A stretch of DNA of 64,000 bases from Saprospiraceae bacterium (lineage in GTDB: Bacteria; Bacteroidota; Bacteroidia; Chitinophagales; Saprospiraceae), in the NCBI GenBank assembly GCA_016709995.1, contig JADJLQ010000002.1:868001-932000 (forward strand), read 5' to 3'. The position numbers were made by a program, and so were the translations under genes. Positions 17,373-26,513 of the stretch are shown here, in pieces; position 1 is the stretch's first letter, and every line of letters starts with the position of its first letter. Under the pieces are notes generated by a model, which did no database searches, was not told where the DNA came from, and saw nothing but the letters and a program-made list of their open reading frames with translations.

Positions 17373-18668
17373 TTGATACTAAAAAAATCTCCTTATCTCC
17401 TATATGCAGATCCTCAAGGGAATACTTTTGAAGATCGCACACTGTATGCTTTGGGCAGATCCGGTTGGGATGCCCTGGATGTTCCGCTGGAAGAATGGAT
17501 AGAAATCCCGAATGGGGGTACCCTCTACACCCTGCCCGACCGCCAGGCTATAGGTATCGATGTAAAAACAGGTGAAGTAAGGGTTTGTGAAAAAGGCAGG
17601 GCAGTATCTGCATTTGTGCCCCCTGCCTATACAGTTTTGAGACTGGTCCCTTATGTCACCTTGCCTGAAGCGACTCCACTACCTTTATATTGTTACAGTG
17701 CCGTGGGATGGGCAGGAGGAAAAATCTATGTCGCCGCTACGCGGATCGAGCAGGACATCAGGCAAGAGGCTGCGGGATATGACGATGCTATGATTGAAGC
17801 AGGGATCGAAAAACTGACTGCTGCCTATCCACACAATAGATTGGTAAAACACCTCGCAGAAAACTGTGCCGAACGATATTGTTGTCCGGCGGCAAGAAAT
17901 TTTTTTCTCGGACGATGGGAGTGCCCGATCCCAATCTCACCCGCTTGCAATGCTAACTGTCTGGGCTGTATCTCCTTCATACCTGAGACGGAAGTATTCC
18001 AATCTTCCCATGATCGGCTCGACTTCAAGCCCAGTGCCGACGAAGTCGTAGAGTACACTGTACCTCACCTCGAATCTGCTCCTTACCCCATCGTCAGTTT
18101 TGGCCAGGGATGTGAAGGAGAGCCCTTGCTTATGTGGGAAACGATCAAAGAATCGATCATCAGAATTAGAAAATTTACGGACAAAGGATCTATTAATATC
18201 AATACCAATGGCAGCAAACCAGATGCTGTAAAAATCCTCTGCGAAGCCGGGCTCAATTCTATTCGCGTCTCCATGAATTCTGCTCAGGCCTCCTTATACA
18301 CCAATTATTACCTTCCTAATAATTATCAGTTCAGAGACATTGTAGAAAGCCTCAAGATCGTCCGGGATCATGGGGGTTGGGCCTCTATCAATTATTTTGT
18401 TTTTCCTGGAGTGACCGATACGGAAGCAGAATACGAAGCCCTTTGTGAACTCATAGACTATACCCGGCTGCATATGATTCAATGGCGCAATTTTAATATT
18501 GACCCCGATTTTTATCTCAACAAACTCCATATAGCTCCTGAAGAAGAGATGATCGGTATCTTGCCCCTGATGATGCGGTTGAGGTTGCGATATCCGGATC
18601 TAAAATTTGGCTATTTTAATCCTCCCAGGGAGAGAATGGTCAATTATGATCTGGATTTTGCCCATTGA
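17373..18668 (+). CDS. Radical SAM protein of unknown function
   Basis: 431 residues, beginning at TTG. The [4Fe-4S] motif CNANCLGC (C-x3-C-x2-C) lies near residue 195, followed by 'VSFGQGCEGEPLL' (the GE motif binding SAM) and 'SININTNGSKPD'. The first 190 residues form a separate, mainly beta N-terminal domain with no recognised family, including a short Cys-rich piece (AERYCCPAARNFF) just before the cluster motif. Full-length relatives appear to be conserved hypothetical radical SAM proteins. Substrate unknown. Located between the transglycosylase and a secreted protein gene on the same strand. Confidence 0.85.
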   Translation: MILKKSPYLLYADPQGNTFEDRTLYALGRSGWDALDVPLEEWIEIPNGGTLYTLPDRQAIGIDVKTGEVRVCEKGRAVSAFVPPAYTVLRLVPYVTLPEATPLPLYCYSAVGWAGGKIYVAATRIEQDIRQEAAGYDDAMIEAGIEKLTAAYPHNRLVKHLAENCAERYCCPAARNFFLGRWECPIPISPACNANCLGCISFIPETEVFQSSHDRLDFKPSADEVVEYTVPHLESAPYPIVSFGQGCEGEPLLMWETIKESIIRIRKFTDKGSININTNGSKPDAVKILCEAGLNSIRVSMNSAQASLYTNYYLPNNYQFRDIVESLKIVRDHGGWASINYFVFPGVTDTEAEYEALCELIDYTRLHMIQWRNFNIDPDFYLNKLHIAPEEEMIGILPLMMRLRLRYPDLKFGYFNPPRERMVNYDLDFAH

Positions 18669-18722
18669 GAAGCTCTCTGTCCAGTGCCGAATTCTTTCAT
18701 CACCTTCCTCCAAATTTTCATT

Positions 18723-18730
18723 TACCTTTG
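18723..18730 (+). promoter_or_regulatory. Bacteroidota -7 box (TACCTTTG)
   Basis: Exact TAnnTTTG match 12 bp upstream of the ATG at 18743, supporting that start over an upstream TTG overlapping the radical SAM stop codon. Confidence 0.5.
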
Positions 18731-18742
18731 GTTACTCCGACC

Positions 18743-20230
18743 ATGATGAAAGTTTTAAGCAATATTGAGATTTATAGCTTGCATCCATTAAAGCCATTAT
18801 GTATGGCTGTGCTATCCTTGTTTTGTACGATGGCCCTGCATGCTCAAAAAGTCACCGTTTCTGAAGAAGTCACTCTGAGAAATGACCTGTCCTATGACCT
18901 GGTAGGTAAGATCGATAGTCATTTTGTCCTCTTTAGAGATCGGGGCAACAAGTATGAAGCCCGCATCTATGACCAAGATCTTAAGTTTAAGGTCGAGCAG
19001 GAGATCGTTCTGGCAGATAAGAACTGTGCGCTATTGTCCTCCTTGCCCACACCCACTTCTTTTTTTATATTTTATGGATTCAGACATCGCGGCAAGTACT
19101 ACATCCAGGCAGATCAGTTTGATCAGGATTGTAGCCTCGTCAGTTCGGATACCATCAAAGTATTTGAAGACATATTACTCAACCCCACTGTAAAATTTGC
19201 CAAATCAGAAGATAGGTCTAAAATGATATTTTTTACGACCGAGCACGATCACGAGATGCAGACGATCCTTTACGATGTCAATACCCGAAAAACCATTTTT
19301 GATCGCAAGATTATTTTTAAAGAAACGGACCTTCGGGATGATTTTAGAAGTTTGCTTGTCACCAATGAAGGGGACATGTTGGTGATATTTGAGAAAAACA
19401 ATTTTCGCACTAAGAAAGACAAACACCTGTTTGAAGTACATCGTTTTTTTTCTAACAATGAACCAAACAAAATATTTTACATCCCCGTATACAGGTTTGT
19501 AAGCTTTCATAGCAAATTTATTTTTGATAATGTCAATCAACAACTGGTAGGTGGAGGCATCTATACTCAAAAAAATCTGAATCGGGCAGAAGGCATCTAT
19601 TATATCAAACATGACCTGATGCAGGGAGTTAATGAGAGAGTTACGACCTTTCCATTTGAAACCAGGTTTGACGATGAGATCACCCGCAGGTCAAAAGACA
19701 AAAACGAATTCAGTCAACTGGTAGTCAGTGATATCGCTCTCAAACAGGATGGTGGCGCTTTGCTCATCACTGAGATCAAAAAAGAATATGAACGGCGCGC
19801 ATCTTATGGCGCAGGTACTCGCAGTATCGGCGGCAACCCCTATGGATTAAGATCACCTATGATGGTAGATTTTTATTACGAAGACATGGCGGTCTTTGCG
19901 GTAGATGGCAATGGTAACCTGGACTGGTCAGAAGTATTGCACAAAAAACAATATTCACACGATGATGATGGTGTATTTTCTTCCTTCTTCCTTTTCAAAA
20001 ATCCCTCCCGCCTAAGACTGGTGTATAACGATGAGATCAGCTCCGAAAATACTGTGAGCGAATATGTAGTACAGTCTGATGGTCAATATCAGCGGAAAAG
20101 TGTCCTTAGTACCGAATATGTACGGCTTCAACTCAGGTTTAAAGATGCCATACAAATCTCCTCCAATGCCTTTGTAGTACCTTCTCAACGAAGCCTGCGA
20201 CTCAACCTGGTCAAGATCGAATATTTATAA
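18743..20230 (+). CDS. Secreted protein of unknown function
   Basis: About 495 residues. Start chosen at the ATG-ATG pair 18743/18746, after the -7 box; the open frame itself extends to 18665. A hydrophobic signal stretch ends in MALHAQ. The mature part is beta-rich with alternating charged strands ('IDSHFVLFRDRGNKYEARIYDQ', 'YYIQADQFDQDCSLV'), suggesting a beta-propeller or similar, but no named repeat or catalytic motif was recognised. A glycine-rich insert (SYGAGTRSIGGNPYG) interrupts the middle. Probably periplasmic or outer-membrane associated. Confidence 0.7.
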   Translation: MMKVLSNIEIYSLHPLKPLCMAVLSLFCTMALHAQKVTVSEEVTLRNDLSYDLVGKIDSHFVLFRDRGNKYEARIYDQDLKFKVEQEIVLADKNCALLSSLPTPTSFFIFYGFRHRGKYYIQADQFDQDCSLVSSDTIKVFEDILLNPTVKFAKSEDRSKMIFFTTEHDHEMQTILYDVNTRKTIFDRKIIFKETDLRDDFRSLLVTNEGDMLVIFEKNNFRTKKDKHLFEVHRFFSNNEPNKIFYIPVYRFVSFHSKFIFDNVNQQLVGGGIYTQKNLNRAEGIYYIKHDLMQGVNERVTTFPFETRFDDEITRRSKDKNEFSQLVVSDIALKQDGGALLITEIKKEYERRASYGAGTRSIGGNPYGLRSPMMVDFYYEDMAVFAVDGNGNLDWSEVLHKKQYSHDDDGVFSSFFLFKNPSRLRLVYNDEISSENTVSEYVVQSDGQYQRKSVLSTEYVRLQLRFKDAIQISSNAFVVPSQRSLRLNLVKIEYL

Positions 20231-20283
20231 AAAGAACAGGATCCGATTTGGTCATTCCAGAATAATTACCCAATTTTAATGTT

Positions 20284-20520
20284 GTGAATAAATTAAAACA
20301 ATCACTCGGTATAGTTTGGATGTTGCTGTCACCAGTCCTGGTGATATTCATGGTATACCAGGCTTATCTCAAAGTCAACCTGGCGGCGGAGGGCATTCCG
20401 AGGACCAATACTTTGCTTCAATGGGTGATCATCCTCATTGTATTCATCCCGATCTGTGCCGGACTATTTTTGTTTGGTAAGTATGCGATGGCCAATGAAT
20501 TTGATCACCTGGAAGAATAA
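20284..20520 (+). CDS. Small two-helix membrane protein
   Basis: 78 residues from a GTG start. Two hydrophobic helices (about 8-30 and 45-67) separated by a short polar loop, with a charged C-terminal tail (ANEFDHLEE). It resembles the short Bacteroidota membrane proteins often found beside transporters, but there is no transporter next to it here. Function unknown. Confidence 0.6.
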   Translation: MNKLKQSLGIVWMLLSPVLVIFMVYQAYLKVNLAAEGIPRTNTLLQWVIILIVFIPICAGLFLFGKYAMANEFDHLEE

Positions 20521-20553
20521 TGCCTGATTTTTTTACAGGTTTAAATTCCTTAT

Positions 20554-22359
20554 TCACTGGATCTTATCTCCACGTAAAACCCTAAATCTTTTTCGTGCTT
20601 CTACTGCAAAAGTGCTGTTGGAAAAATCCATGAACAGCGTCTCATACAGTGATTTGGCCTTTTCCTTTTCATTGAGTTTAAAGTCATAGATCTCTGCCAG
20701 CTCGAAGAGTGCATTGTCACAGCGGATACCTTCTTTGTATTTTTCGATGATGGTCTGATAGATCGGTATGGCTTGATCCCACTGTTTTAGCTGGCTATAT
20801 ATTTTTGCTCGCAGATACAATACATCATCTACGATGTCATGATTGGGAAACAGAAATACGATCGAATCCAGTTTTTCCAGGGCTGCCTGATGTTTGTTTT
20901 GAAAACCCAATAGTTCTGCTTGTGCATAATATTGCAACGGTACCGAGACGCTATCTCCAGCCATATTGTCCAGGATGAATACAGAGAGATCGATAGCATC
21001 GTTGCTGATGAACCTCGAAGTGGCCGATTTTAAAATATCAAATTGTTTTTGAGCCCATTCAAAATCGCCATTAAAATAAGTCAACCGTGCATTGCGAAAC
21101 CTTGCTTCTTCACCCAGCTGATCTTCTTTAAAAGCTTTGTCTACTTGAGAATATAAGAGGGTTGCTTCCCAGATTTCACCTTGTACTAAGTAATAATCAC
21201 CTAAGTTGAGCTTGGCTTGAGCCGCTGCAGGCCGGGGTATATTAGGCAGGTGGATCAATTCATCCAGGATAGCAATCGCTTTGGGAATATTATTGAGATG
21301 CAGTGCCACCAATTCAGCATATTCAATGATGAGGACACTGCTCGCCCTATTTTTGCCAAACTCCTGGATAAAAGATTCATAATCCTGCTCCAGGACTTTG
21401 AGTTCATCCATAGTCGTCGGGCTGGCTGATAGTTTTATTTTATTTCTTTTACAGGCCAGTGCATCTTTTTTGGCTTCGACATAAAACGAGTTCTGCGGTC
21501 CCTTCTCCTTGGTGATGTATTCAAAAGCTTTTACGGCTGCATCCCATTCATTGGCTGATTTGGCAATCTGACCGATCTGATATATCCGGGATCCATTCTC
21601 ATCCAGCATTTTGTCGAGTGCCCGTGCCTGGCGGAGAGCTCCCAGGTAATCACGTGATTGTAACATAGCCCATTGCAACATTTCTGCAAAGTGTATCGCC
21701 CTTGGAGCACCCTGTATGGCTGCATACAGTTGTTTTTGCAGCTCCAGGTAATCTGAGGGTTGGAAAGTGCGCTGAAAGATAGATTCGATCGTCACATCAC
21801 GTTGAGGATCGGCATCGAGGCTGATCAGGTAGTACTCAATCATTTTGGGTACATCGTCTTTGCGTCGATACATGTCTGCCAACAGGTAGGGAAACATGTT
21901 TTTGTCATTAAACACTTTCATGCCTTTCTCATAAGCAGCGATGGCAAAATCAAATTTAGACATATTGATAAAATTGCCTGCCAGGCTGGTGATCTTGGAT
22001 CGGTCATTTGGCAGTTTGTCTATCGCCTTTTTATATTGCTCCGCAGCCGCATCAGGTTGCCCCATCTTGTCCAGCAGATTGCCGTACACCACATAATTAC
22101 CCGCTTCATCAGGGAAAGACTTTAATTGTTTTTTAACCAAAGTTTCTGCTTCGGCCGTCTTGTCCTGGTAGATCAGGCAGTCAGTCAGCCGGTTGAAATA
22201 ATAATTTTGATTTTTGTTTTGATCTAAAAGCTTGGCAAATAAGATACCCGCTTTCTCATACTCACCATCTTGAAAATATTGCTCTGCCAGGCGGGCATCC
22301 TGACCAGATAAGATGGAAGTACAGGCGATCAATAAAAATGTGCTGAATATTTTAATCAT
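20554..22359 (-). CDS. Secreted TPR-repeat protein
   Basis: About 601 residues. The ATG at 22359 is preferred over the one at 22374 because the -7 box at 22386-22393 would leave almost no leader for the latter. Signal peptide ends 'SILSGQ'. The mature protein is a run of tetratricopeptide repeats throughout, e.g. 'AEQYFQDGEYEKAGILFAKL', 'YVVYGNLLDKMGQPDAAAEQ', 'AKIYSQLKQWDQAIPIYQTI' and 'LFELAEIYDFKLNEKEKAKS'. Such proteins act as periplasmic scaffolds for protein complexes, often with gliding or cell-envelope functions. Specific partner unknown. Confidence 0.85.
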   Translation of the reverse strand: MIKIFSTFLLIACTSILSGQDARLAEQYFQDGEYEKAGILFAKLLDQNKNQNYYFNRLTDCLIYQDKTAEAETLVKKQLKSFPDEAGNYVVYGNLLDKMGQPDAAAEQYKKAIDKLPNDRSKITSLAGNFINMSKFDFAIAAYEKGMKVFNDKNMFPYLLADMYRRKDDVPKMIEYYLISLDADPQRDVTIESIFQRTFQPSDYLELQKQLYAAIQGAPRAIHFAEMLQWAMLQSRDYLGALRQARALDKMLDENGSRIYQIGQIAKSANEWDAAVKAFEYITKEKGPQNSFYVEAKKDALACKRNKIKLSASPTTMDELKVLEQDYESFIQEFGKNRASSVLIIEYAELVALHLNNIPKAIAILDELIHLPNIPRPAAAQAKLNLGDYYLVQGEIWEATLLYSQVDKAFKEDQLGEEARFRNARLTYFNGDFEWAQKQFDILKSATSRFISNDAIDLSVFILDNMAGDSVSVPLQYYAQAELLGFQNKHQAALEKLDSIVFLFPNHDIVDDVLYLRAKIYSQLKQWDQAIPIYQTIIEKYKEGIRCDNALFELAEIYDFKLNEKEKAKSLYETLFMDFSNSTFAVEARKRFRVLRGDKIQ

Positions 22360-22385
22360 CCGGATATGTGTCATGTGAAAGGCTA

Positions 22386-22393
22386 CAAATATA
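22386..22393 (-). promoter_or_regulatory. Bacteroidota -7 box (TATATTTG) for the TPR gene
   Basis: Complement reads TATATTTG, exact TAnnTTTG, 26 bp ahead of the preferred ATG at 22359. Confidence 0.5.
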
Positions 22394-22509
22394 GGGGAAA
22401 TGTAAGTGTGAATGTCTGAACCTGGATTTTTGAGATTGACCAGGATTTCGTTTTTTGATAACCTTGCTGAATCACTCGAGCCGACACTGGACGCCTATTG
22501 CCTACTCCA

Positions 22510-23394
22510 CTACACAAACATCCTAGTCCCTGCATACCGCTCTCTAAACTCCTTCGGCGTCTCTCCTTTTTTCTCTTTAAAAAGTCGGTTGAAATAGGAT
22601 TGATTTTTAAAGCCGCATTTGAAAGCGATCTCTGATATGGAAAAACTGGAATCCATCAGCATGCGGGAGGCATTGCCCAGGCGGATGTCATTGATGCTGT
22701 CCACAAAGGTTTTGCAGGTAGTCTTTTTGAAAAATCGGCTGAAGGACACTTCGGTCATTCCGACCATCTTGGATATCTCGCCGAGGGTGATCTGCTTATG
22801 ATAGTTGGCACGGATATACTCGTACACGAGCTCTACGCGTCGATTGACAAAGCTGGGTTTTTCGTCCGCAAAAGATTCGTTAGACAATAGCTGGATGCCC
22901 CTGGTCAGTGACAGGTCATGCAGAATAGAATATAGTTCCAGTACGGAGTCAAATCCGCTCAGTTTAGATAGTTTACGGAGGCGAGGTTCTAATTGTTTGA
23001 TCGTCTCCTGAGGAAAACTAATGCCCCGGCCTGCTTTTTCCAAAAGGCTTTTAATAAAAATCAGCTGGTTGCGTCGTAGAAATTTTTCATCCAACAGGTC
23101 TTTGTGAAACTGGATGGTGATTTCTGTCATTTCACCTTTGTCCTTTTTGTATTCATAATTATGAGTCATCCAGCAATGTGGCAGTCTGGCTCCAACGAGG
23201 ACCAACTCCAGGTCACTGATCTCTTCTTTATGGTCACCAACTACTCGTAAGACTCCCGCACCATTAAATATAAAATTGAGCTCAAGTTCGTCATGAGTAT
23301 GGATTGGAAAGTCAAAGTCCTTTTTGGAACGCTCAAAGACCAGGAAACAATCATAATGTGTCAGTGGAGTGATTTCTCTAAATATTTCAGCCAT
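22510..23394 (-). CDS. AraC-family transcriptional regulator
   Basis: 294 residues. Residues about 15-110 form a cupin-like sensor ('FPIHTHDELELNFIFNGAGVLRVVGDHKEEI' with the HTHDE metal/ligand-type motif). The C-terminal 100 residues hold the two helix-turn-helix motifs of AraC proteins: 'LGEISKMVGMTEVSFSRFFK' and ISEIAFKCGFKNQSYFNRLF, ending KKGETPKEFRERY. It probably regulates sugar or polysaccharide genes by binding a small sugar ligand; the target is unknown. It is flanked upstream by a long AT-rich gap. Confidence 0.92.
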   Translation of the reverse strand: MAEIFREITPLTHYDCFLVFERSKKDFDFPIHTHDELELNFIFNGAGVLRVVGDHKEEISDLELVLVGARLPHCWMTHNYEYKKDKGEMTEITIQFHKDLLDEKFLRRNQLIFIKSLLEKAGRGISFPQETIKQLEPRLRKLSKLSGFDSVLELYSILHDLSLTRGIQLLSNESFADEKPSFVNRRVELVYEYIRANYHKQITLGEISKMVGMTEVSFSRFFKKTTCKTFVDSINDIRLGNASRMLMDSSFSISEIAFKCGFKNQSYFNRLFKEKKGETPKEFRERYAGTRMFV

Positions 23395-23801
23395 AATCTT
23401 GGTTTTTAGAATAAAGGATTAATAAGTTTTTAAAGTCATTTTACGCGCAATGTGTTGCCAAATTTATTCAGATAGAATTTTATCAAATTAGTTTATCAAT
23501 TTGTATCAATGATAACTCAAAACTATAATGTTTTAGGTATGAATTATGTTAAAGCATGTATTTTATTCATTTTTAATGTTTTAATATATTGGTAATCAAT
23601 TAAATACAAATGAATTCGATTGTTCAACTATTTTATCATTTTATATGAAAATATAGTTCTAAAACAAGTAGAGGTTATCGACTTTTGAACAATTATTGAC
23701 CCTGATATTAAAAAAGAAAGATATTTTGGAGCGGAGATACACGACCTTTCTGGCCATTTTAAATTAGCTAGTTGGGAAAGATCTGAGTGTAATGATTCTA
23801 C
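23395..23801. other. Geneless AT-rich stretch upstream of the AraC gene
   Basis: About 400 bp, very AT-rich with runs of short A and T tracts, ending at the stop codon of ybeY. Expected to hold the AraC promoter; no TAnnTTTG box near the start and no clear inverted repeat were found. Confidence 0.4.
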
Positions 23802-24224
23802 TTAAAAGGCTGTCATCTCCAGCCTGGCCAAGTAAAAGTCCTCTTTCACCGTCATCTGTTTTTTGTGTTTGCCGGCTTTGTCATCATATCCACAGAGATG
23901 AAGCACTCCATGTACCATCACTCTCAATAGCTCCTGTTGCGGAGTCACCTTGTACTGAGCCGCATGATCCCGTATCCTGTCGATGCTGATGAAGAGCTCG
24001 CCACTGATAGGTTCATAAGCATAAGGAAAAGTGATAATATCAGTATAATAATCATGATTCAAGGATTGACGATTGATATCCAGGAGAGCTTCATCGTCTA
24101 CAAAATGGAATTCGAGTTGATCGATGTTTTTGTCCTCGGATTTTGCCACACTATTCAACCAGGCTTTGACTTTGGTAGCCTGGTTGACTTTGAAGGAGGG
24201 ATATGCGTAATGAAATCGTATCAT
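23802..24224 (-). CDS. ybeY: Endoribonuclease YbeY
   Basis: 140 residues from the ATG at 24224 (MIRFHYAYPSF), the start typical of Bacteroidota YbeY; an ATG seven codons upstream would overlap the GH9 gene by 8 bp. The zinc-binding signature HGVLHLCGYDD matches the family HGxLHLxGYDH, with the last His replaced by Asp; 'YTDIITFPY' is the other conserved block. YbeY takes part in 16S rRNA 3' maturation and ribosome quality control in the cytoplasm. It lies 13 bp after the GH9 stop, so it probably shares its transcript, an unusual partner for a housekeeping gene. Confidence 0.93.
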   Translation of the reverse strand: MIRFHYAYPSFKVNQATKVKAWLNSVAKSEDKNIDQLEFHFVDDEALLDINRQSLNHDYYTDIITFPYAYEPISGELFISIDRIRDHAAQYKVTPQQELLRVMVHGVLHLCGYDDKAGKHKKQMTVKEDFYLARLEMTAF

Positions 24225-24237
24225 CGGATTTGGGTCT

Positions 24238-26028
24238 TTATTCAAAACAGATCATCATCATAATAGCGCAGGCAGTCCCATCCATGGTAGGTTCATTGGT
24301 CACATAGTCCCCGATATCGTCATGATAGACTACGTAATCGTTTTGAAAAGCAGCATATGCATCTTCATGGGTCAGTCTTAAACCCAACTGGCTTTTGTAA
24401 GTCGTATAATACACAGGTCCGTCTGCCAGCCCTCCCGGCACTTCTGTTTTAGTCAGTGCCCAGGTGCTCATATGCACATCACGGGGATAGGGCCCCTGTG
24501 CAGGAATATTCATAAACATGCTCGTACCCCACGGATTTCTCCCGAATAACCAATCCCGTAGAGCGTACTTGTATTTTTTAAATTGTTGATCACCCGTCAT
24601 TTTTTCATAAAGATGGATCTGGATGATCAGGTCCACCAGCAGATTATTAGAGCACCAGATAAAAGGTACACCCTGACTAAAAGCATTTTTGCCGGCCCTG
24701 AACAGGGTTTGTTTAATGCCATTGCGATAATAGGTGGCCAATTGGCTTTTAAATTTTGAATCCACCAAATCATACAAAGCAAAGTGGGCAATGTTTAAAA
24801 AAGGATAATACTGGTAGTGGGCAGAGGTATCATGCTGTATCCAGGATAGTTCGCCAGTGAGGGTGGCATAGTATTGAGCATCTTTGAGATAGGTCGTTTT
24901 TTTGGTGGCTCGATACAATTCGGCCGCGGCCCATTCCATATCATCAGTCCAGGTATCTTCATTGTAACGATATGGAGCTCCATAAGAATTGCCTTGCTGA
25001 TACCCGGGTTGTTTTTTAGCCATCGCATACAATTCTTCGGCAGCCTGGAGGCATCTCATTGCGAAAGAAGGATCGTATTTTTTAGCATTCCACACCTGGT
25101 AGCCGAGTGCCAGCGCTGCAGCCGACCTGCCTGCCAGGTTGGCTATGCCCGTGGCTTGGCTTTTATATTTATGGAGACCCTGAGGTTTGCCGGTGGCATA
25201 ATAAGCTACCCGATAAGAATTTTTACCCCAACCATAATTGGATGGATCATTCATCGGAAACTTCCAACCTAGATGGTCCCGGTCGTCAGCGACCTGGTGT
25301 ATCAGTTGATCTGAGGCCGGATGTAGTTTAAGGATCCAGTCCAGGCCCCATTTAGCTTCATCCAGGACATCCGGGACATGATTGGCTCCTGATTGGCCCA
25401 GGGCATTGTACTTATCGTCAAAAGATGCTGGTGACATCTGGTAGGCCATAATCATCCTGGCTGTAGCATTACTCCCTGTGATCAGATACTTGAGTTGATC
25501 CCCTGCATCATGCCAGCCACCGGACACATCTATATAAGTCGAGTCCGGCATAGGGCCATCCATGACCCGGCCATCAGCCTGGTGACAGACTGCATCAAAA
25601 AAAGGATTGTAACCACAGCGTTGCTGACGCATAAATTGCAGCAGCACATCGGGCAAAGTCGAGTAGATGCCAGTAGCCTGAATCAAAAACTCTTTTTTTA
25701 CCTCCGGATATTGATCGAGCCTGATGTCATACTTTCCGATTTGAGAGATACCGCTATAATCCAACTCATAATAATGCTTAAACGGCCCGTACCCGGGAGC
25801 AGCCGCGGGTTTGACAGGAAGCGTCGCGATTATTCGTCCTGTTTGGTCCACCACAGTAAAATTGCCTGATATTATTTCATCTGAAAAAGCAACCGCAGTT
25901 TTTGTATCCTGGGGCCGGTAGCCTACCAGGTTGGTACGGATGTATACCTGGCTGTGGATTGCTACCATTTGAAACAGGACTAGCAAGGTCAATGATATAA
26001 GTCTAATGGTAATAATAGTATGCTTCAT
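24238..26028 (-). CDS. GH9 endoglucanase-type glycosidase, secreted
   Basis: 596 residues from the ATG at 26028, which begins a signal peptide (MKHTIITIRLISLTLLVLFQ); the open frame runs on to 26370 only because it overlaps tspO. Residues about 25-115 form the Ig-like CelD_N domain ('IRTNLVGYRPQDTKTAVA'). The GH9 (alpha/alpha)6 toroid follows, with the catalytic-base motif 'GGWHDAGDQLKYL', 'FLFGRNPWGTSM' and the acid-bearing end 'YVTNEPTMDGTACAIMM'. The family cleaves beta-1,4-glucans such as cellulose, xyloglucan or glucomannan by inversion. No dockerin or cellulose-binding module is attached. Confidence 0.93.
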   Translation of the reverse strand: MKHTIITIRLISLTLLVLFQMVAIHSQVYIRTNLVGYRPQDTKTAVAFSDEIISGNFTVVDQTGRIIATLPVKPAAAPGYGPFKHYYELDYSGISQIGKYDIRLDQYPEVKKEFLIQATGIYSTLPDVLLQFMRQQRCGYNPFFDAVCHQADGRVMDGPMPDSTYIDVSGGWHDAGDQLKYLITGSNATARMIMAYQMSPASFDDKYNALGQSGANHVPDVLDEAKWGLDWILKLHPASDQLIHQVADDRDHLGWKFPMNDPSNYGWGKNSYRVAYYATGKPQGLHKYKSQATGIANLAGRSAAALALGYQVWNAKKYDPSFAMRCLQAAEELYAMAKKQPGYQQGNSYGAPYRYNEDTWTDDMEWAAAELYRATKKTTYLKDAQYYATLTGELSWIQHDTSAHYQYYPFLNIAHFALYDLVDSKFKSQLATYYRNGIKQTLFRAGKNAFSQGVPFIWCSNNLLVDLIIQIHLYEKMTGDQQFKKYKYALRDWLFGRNPWGTSMFMNIPAQGPYPRDVHMSTWALTKTEVPGGLADGPVYYTTYKSQLGLRLTHEDAYAAFQNDYVVYHDDIGDYVTNEPTMDGTACAIMMMICFE

Positions 26029-26042
26029 GCCAGAGATGGTTA

Positions 26043-26504
26043 TTAATTTTGAGCATAAATATAGGCATTGAGTGAAGTAGCTATGAGCATCCAGAGTATA
26101 TAAGGCACTAACCACCCCGTTTTGTTTTTCATTTCGGGATAAAATCTGAAGGCAATATAGATCACCACCAGGGTTAGCGTCAAAATCAGAGCCAGCCCCA
26201 ATAAGGTGAGGTGCATGGTAAAGAAGACGGGATTCCAGGCTACATTTAAAATCCACTGTCCGATATATAAGATGATCAACCCTCGACGGTTTTTGATTTG
26301 TTACCAGCCAAAGGCCATATACACAGAAAAACAGAGCATGATGATGTTCCATGCAGCTGCAAATACCCAACCAGGTGGTGTCCAGGGAGCTTTTTGAAGT
26401 GCCTGGTACCAGGGAGAAGCCACCCCATTCATGGCGTGAGGAGCACCGATAGCCAACGCTAAAAAATTGATCCCAAGAAAAATGATTAACTTATTATATT
26501 TCAA
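26043..26504 (-). pseudogene. tspO: TspO/MBR family membrane protein interrupted by an in-frame TAA
   Basis: One frame reads through 152 amino-acid codons of a TspO protein with a single TAA (26301-26303) after codon 67. The first part ends 'APWTPPGWVFAAAWNIIMLCFSVYMAFGW'-type sequence (family WTPPxWVF motif) and the second continues, in the same frame, as IKNRRGLIILYIGQWILNVA, 'WNPVFF' and 'LVPYILWMLIATSLNAYIY', which are helices 3-5. Length and order are otherwise normal for TspO, a five-helix tetrapyrrole/cholesterol-binding protein. Only the stop breaks it. The start is TTG (26504). It follows the isomerase gene by 9 bp and precedes GH9 by 14 bp. A base-call error is possible. Confidence 0.85.
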
Positions 26505-26513
26505 CTCATTGTA

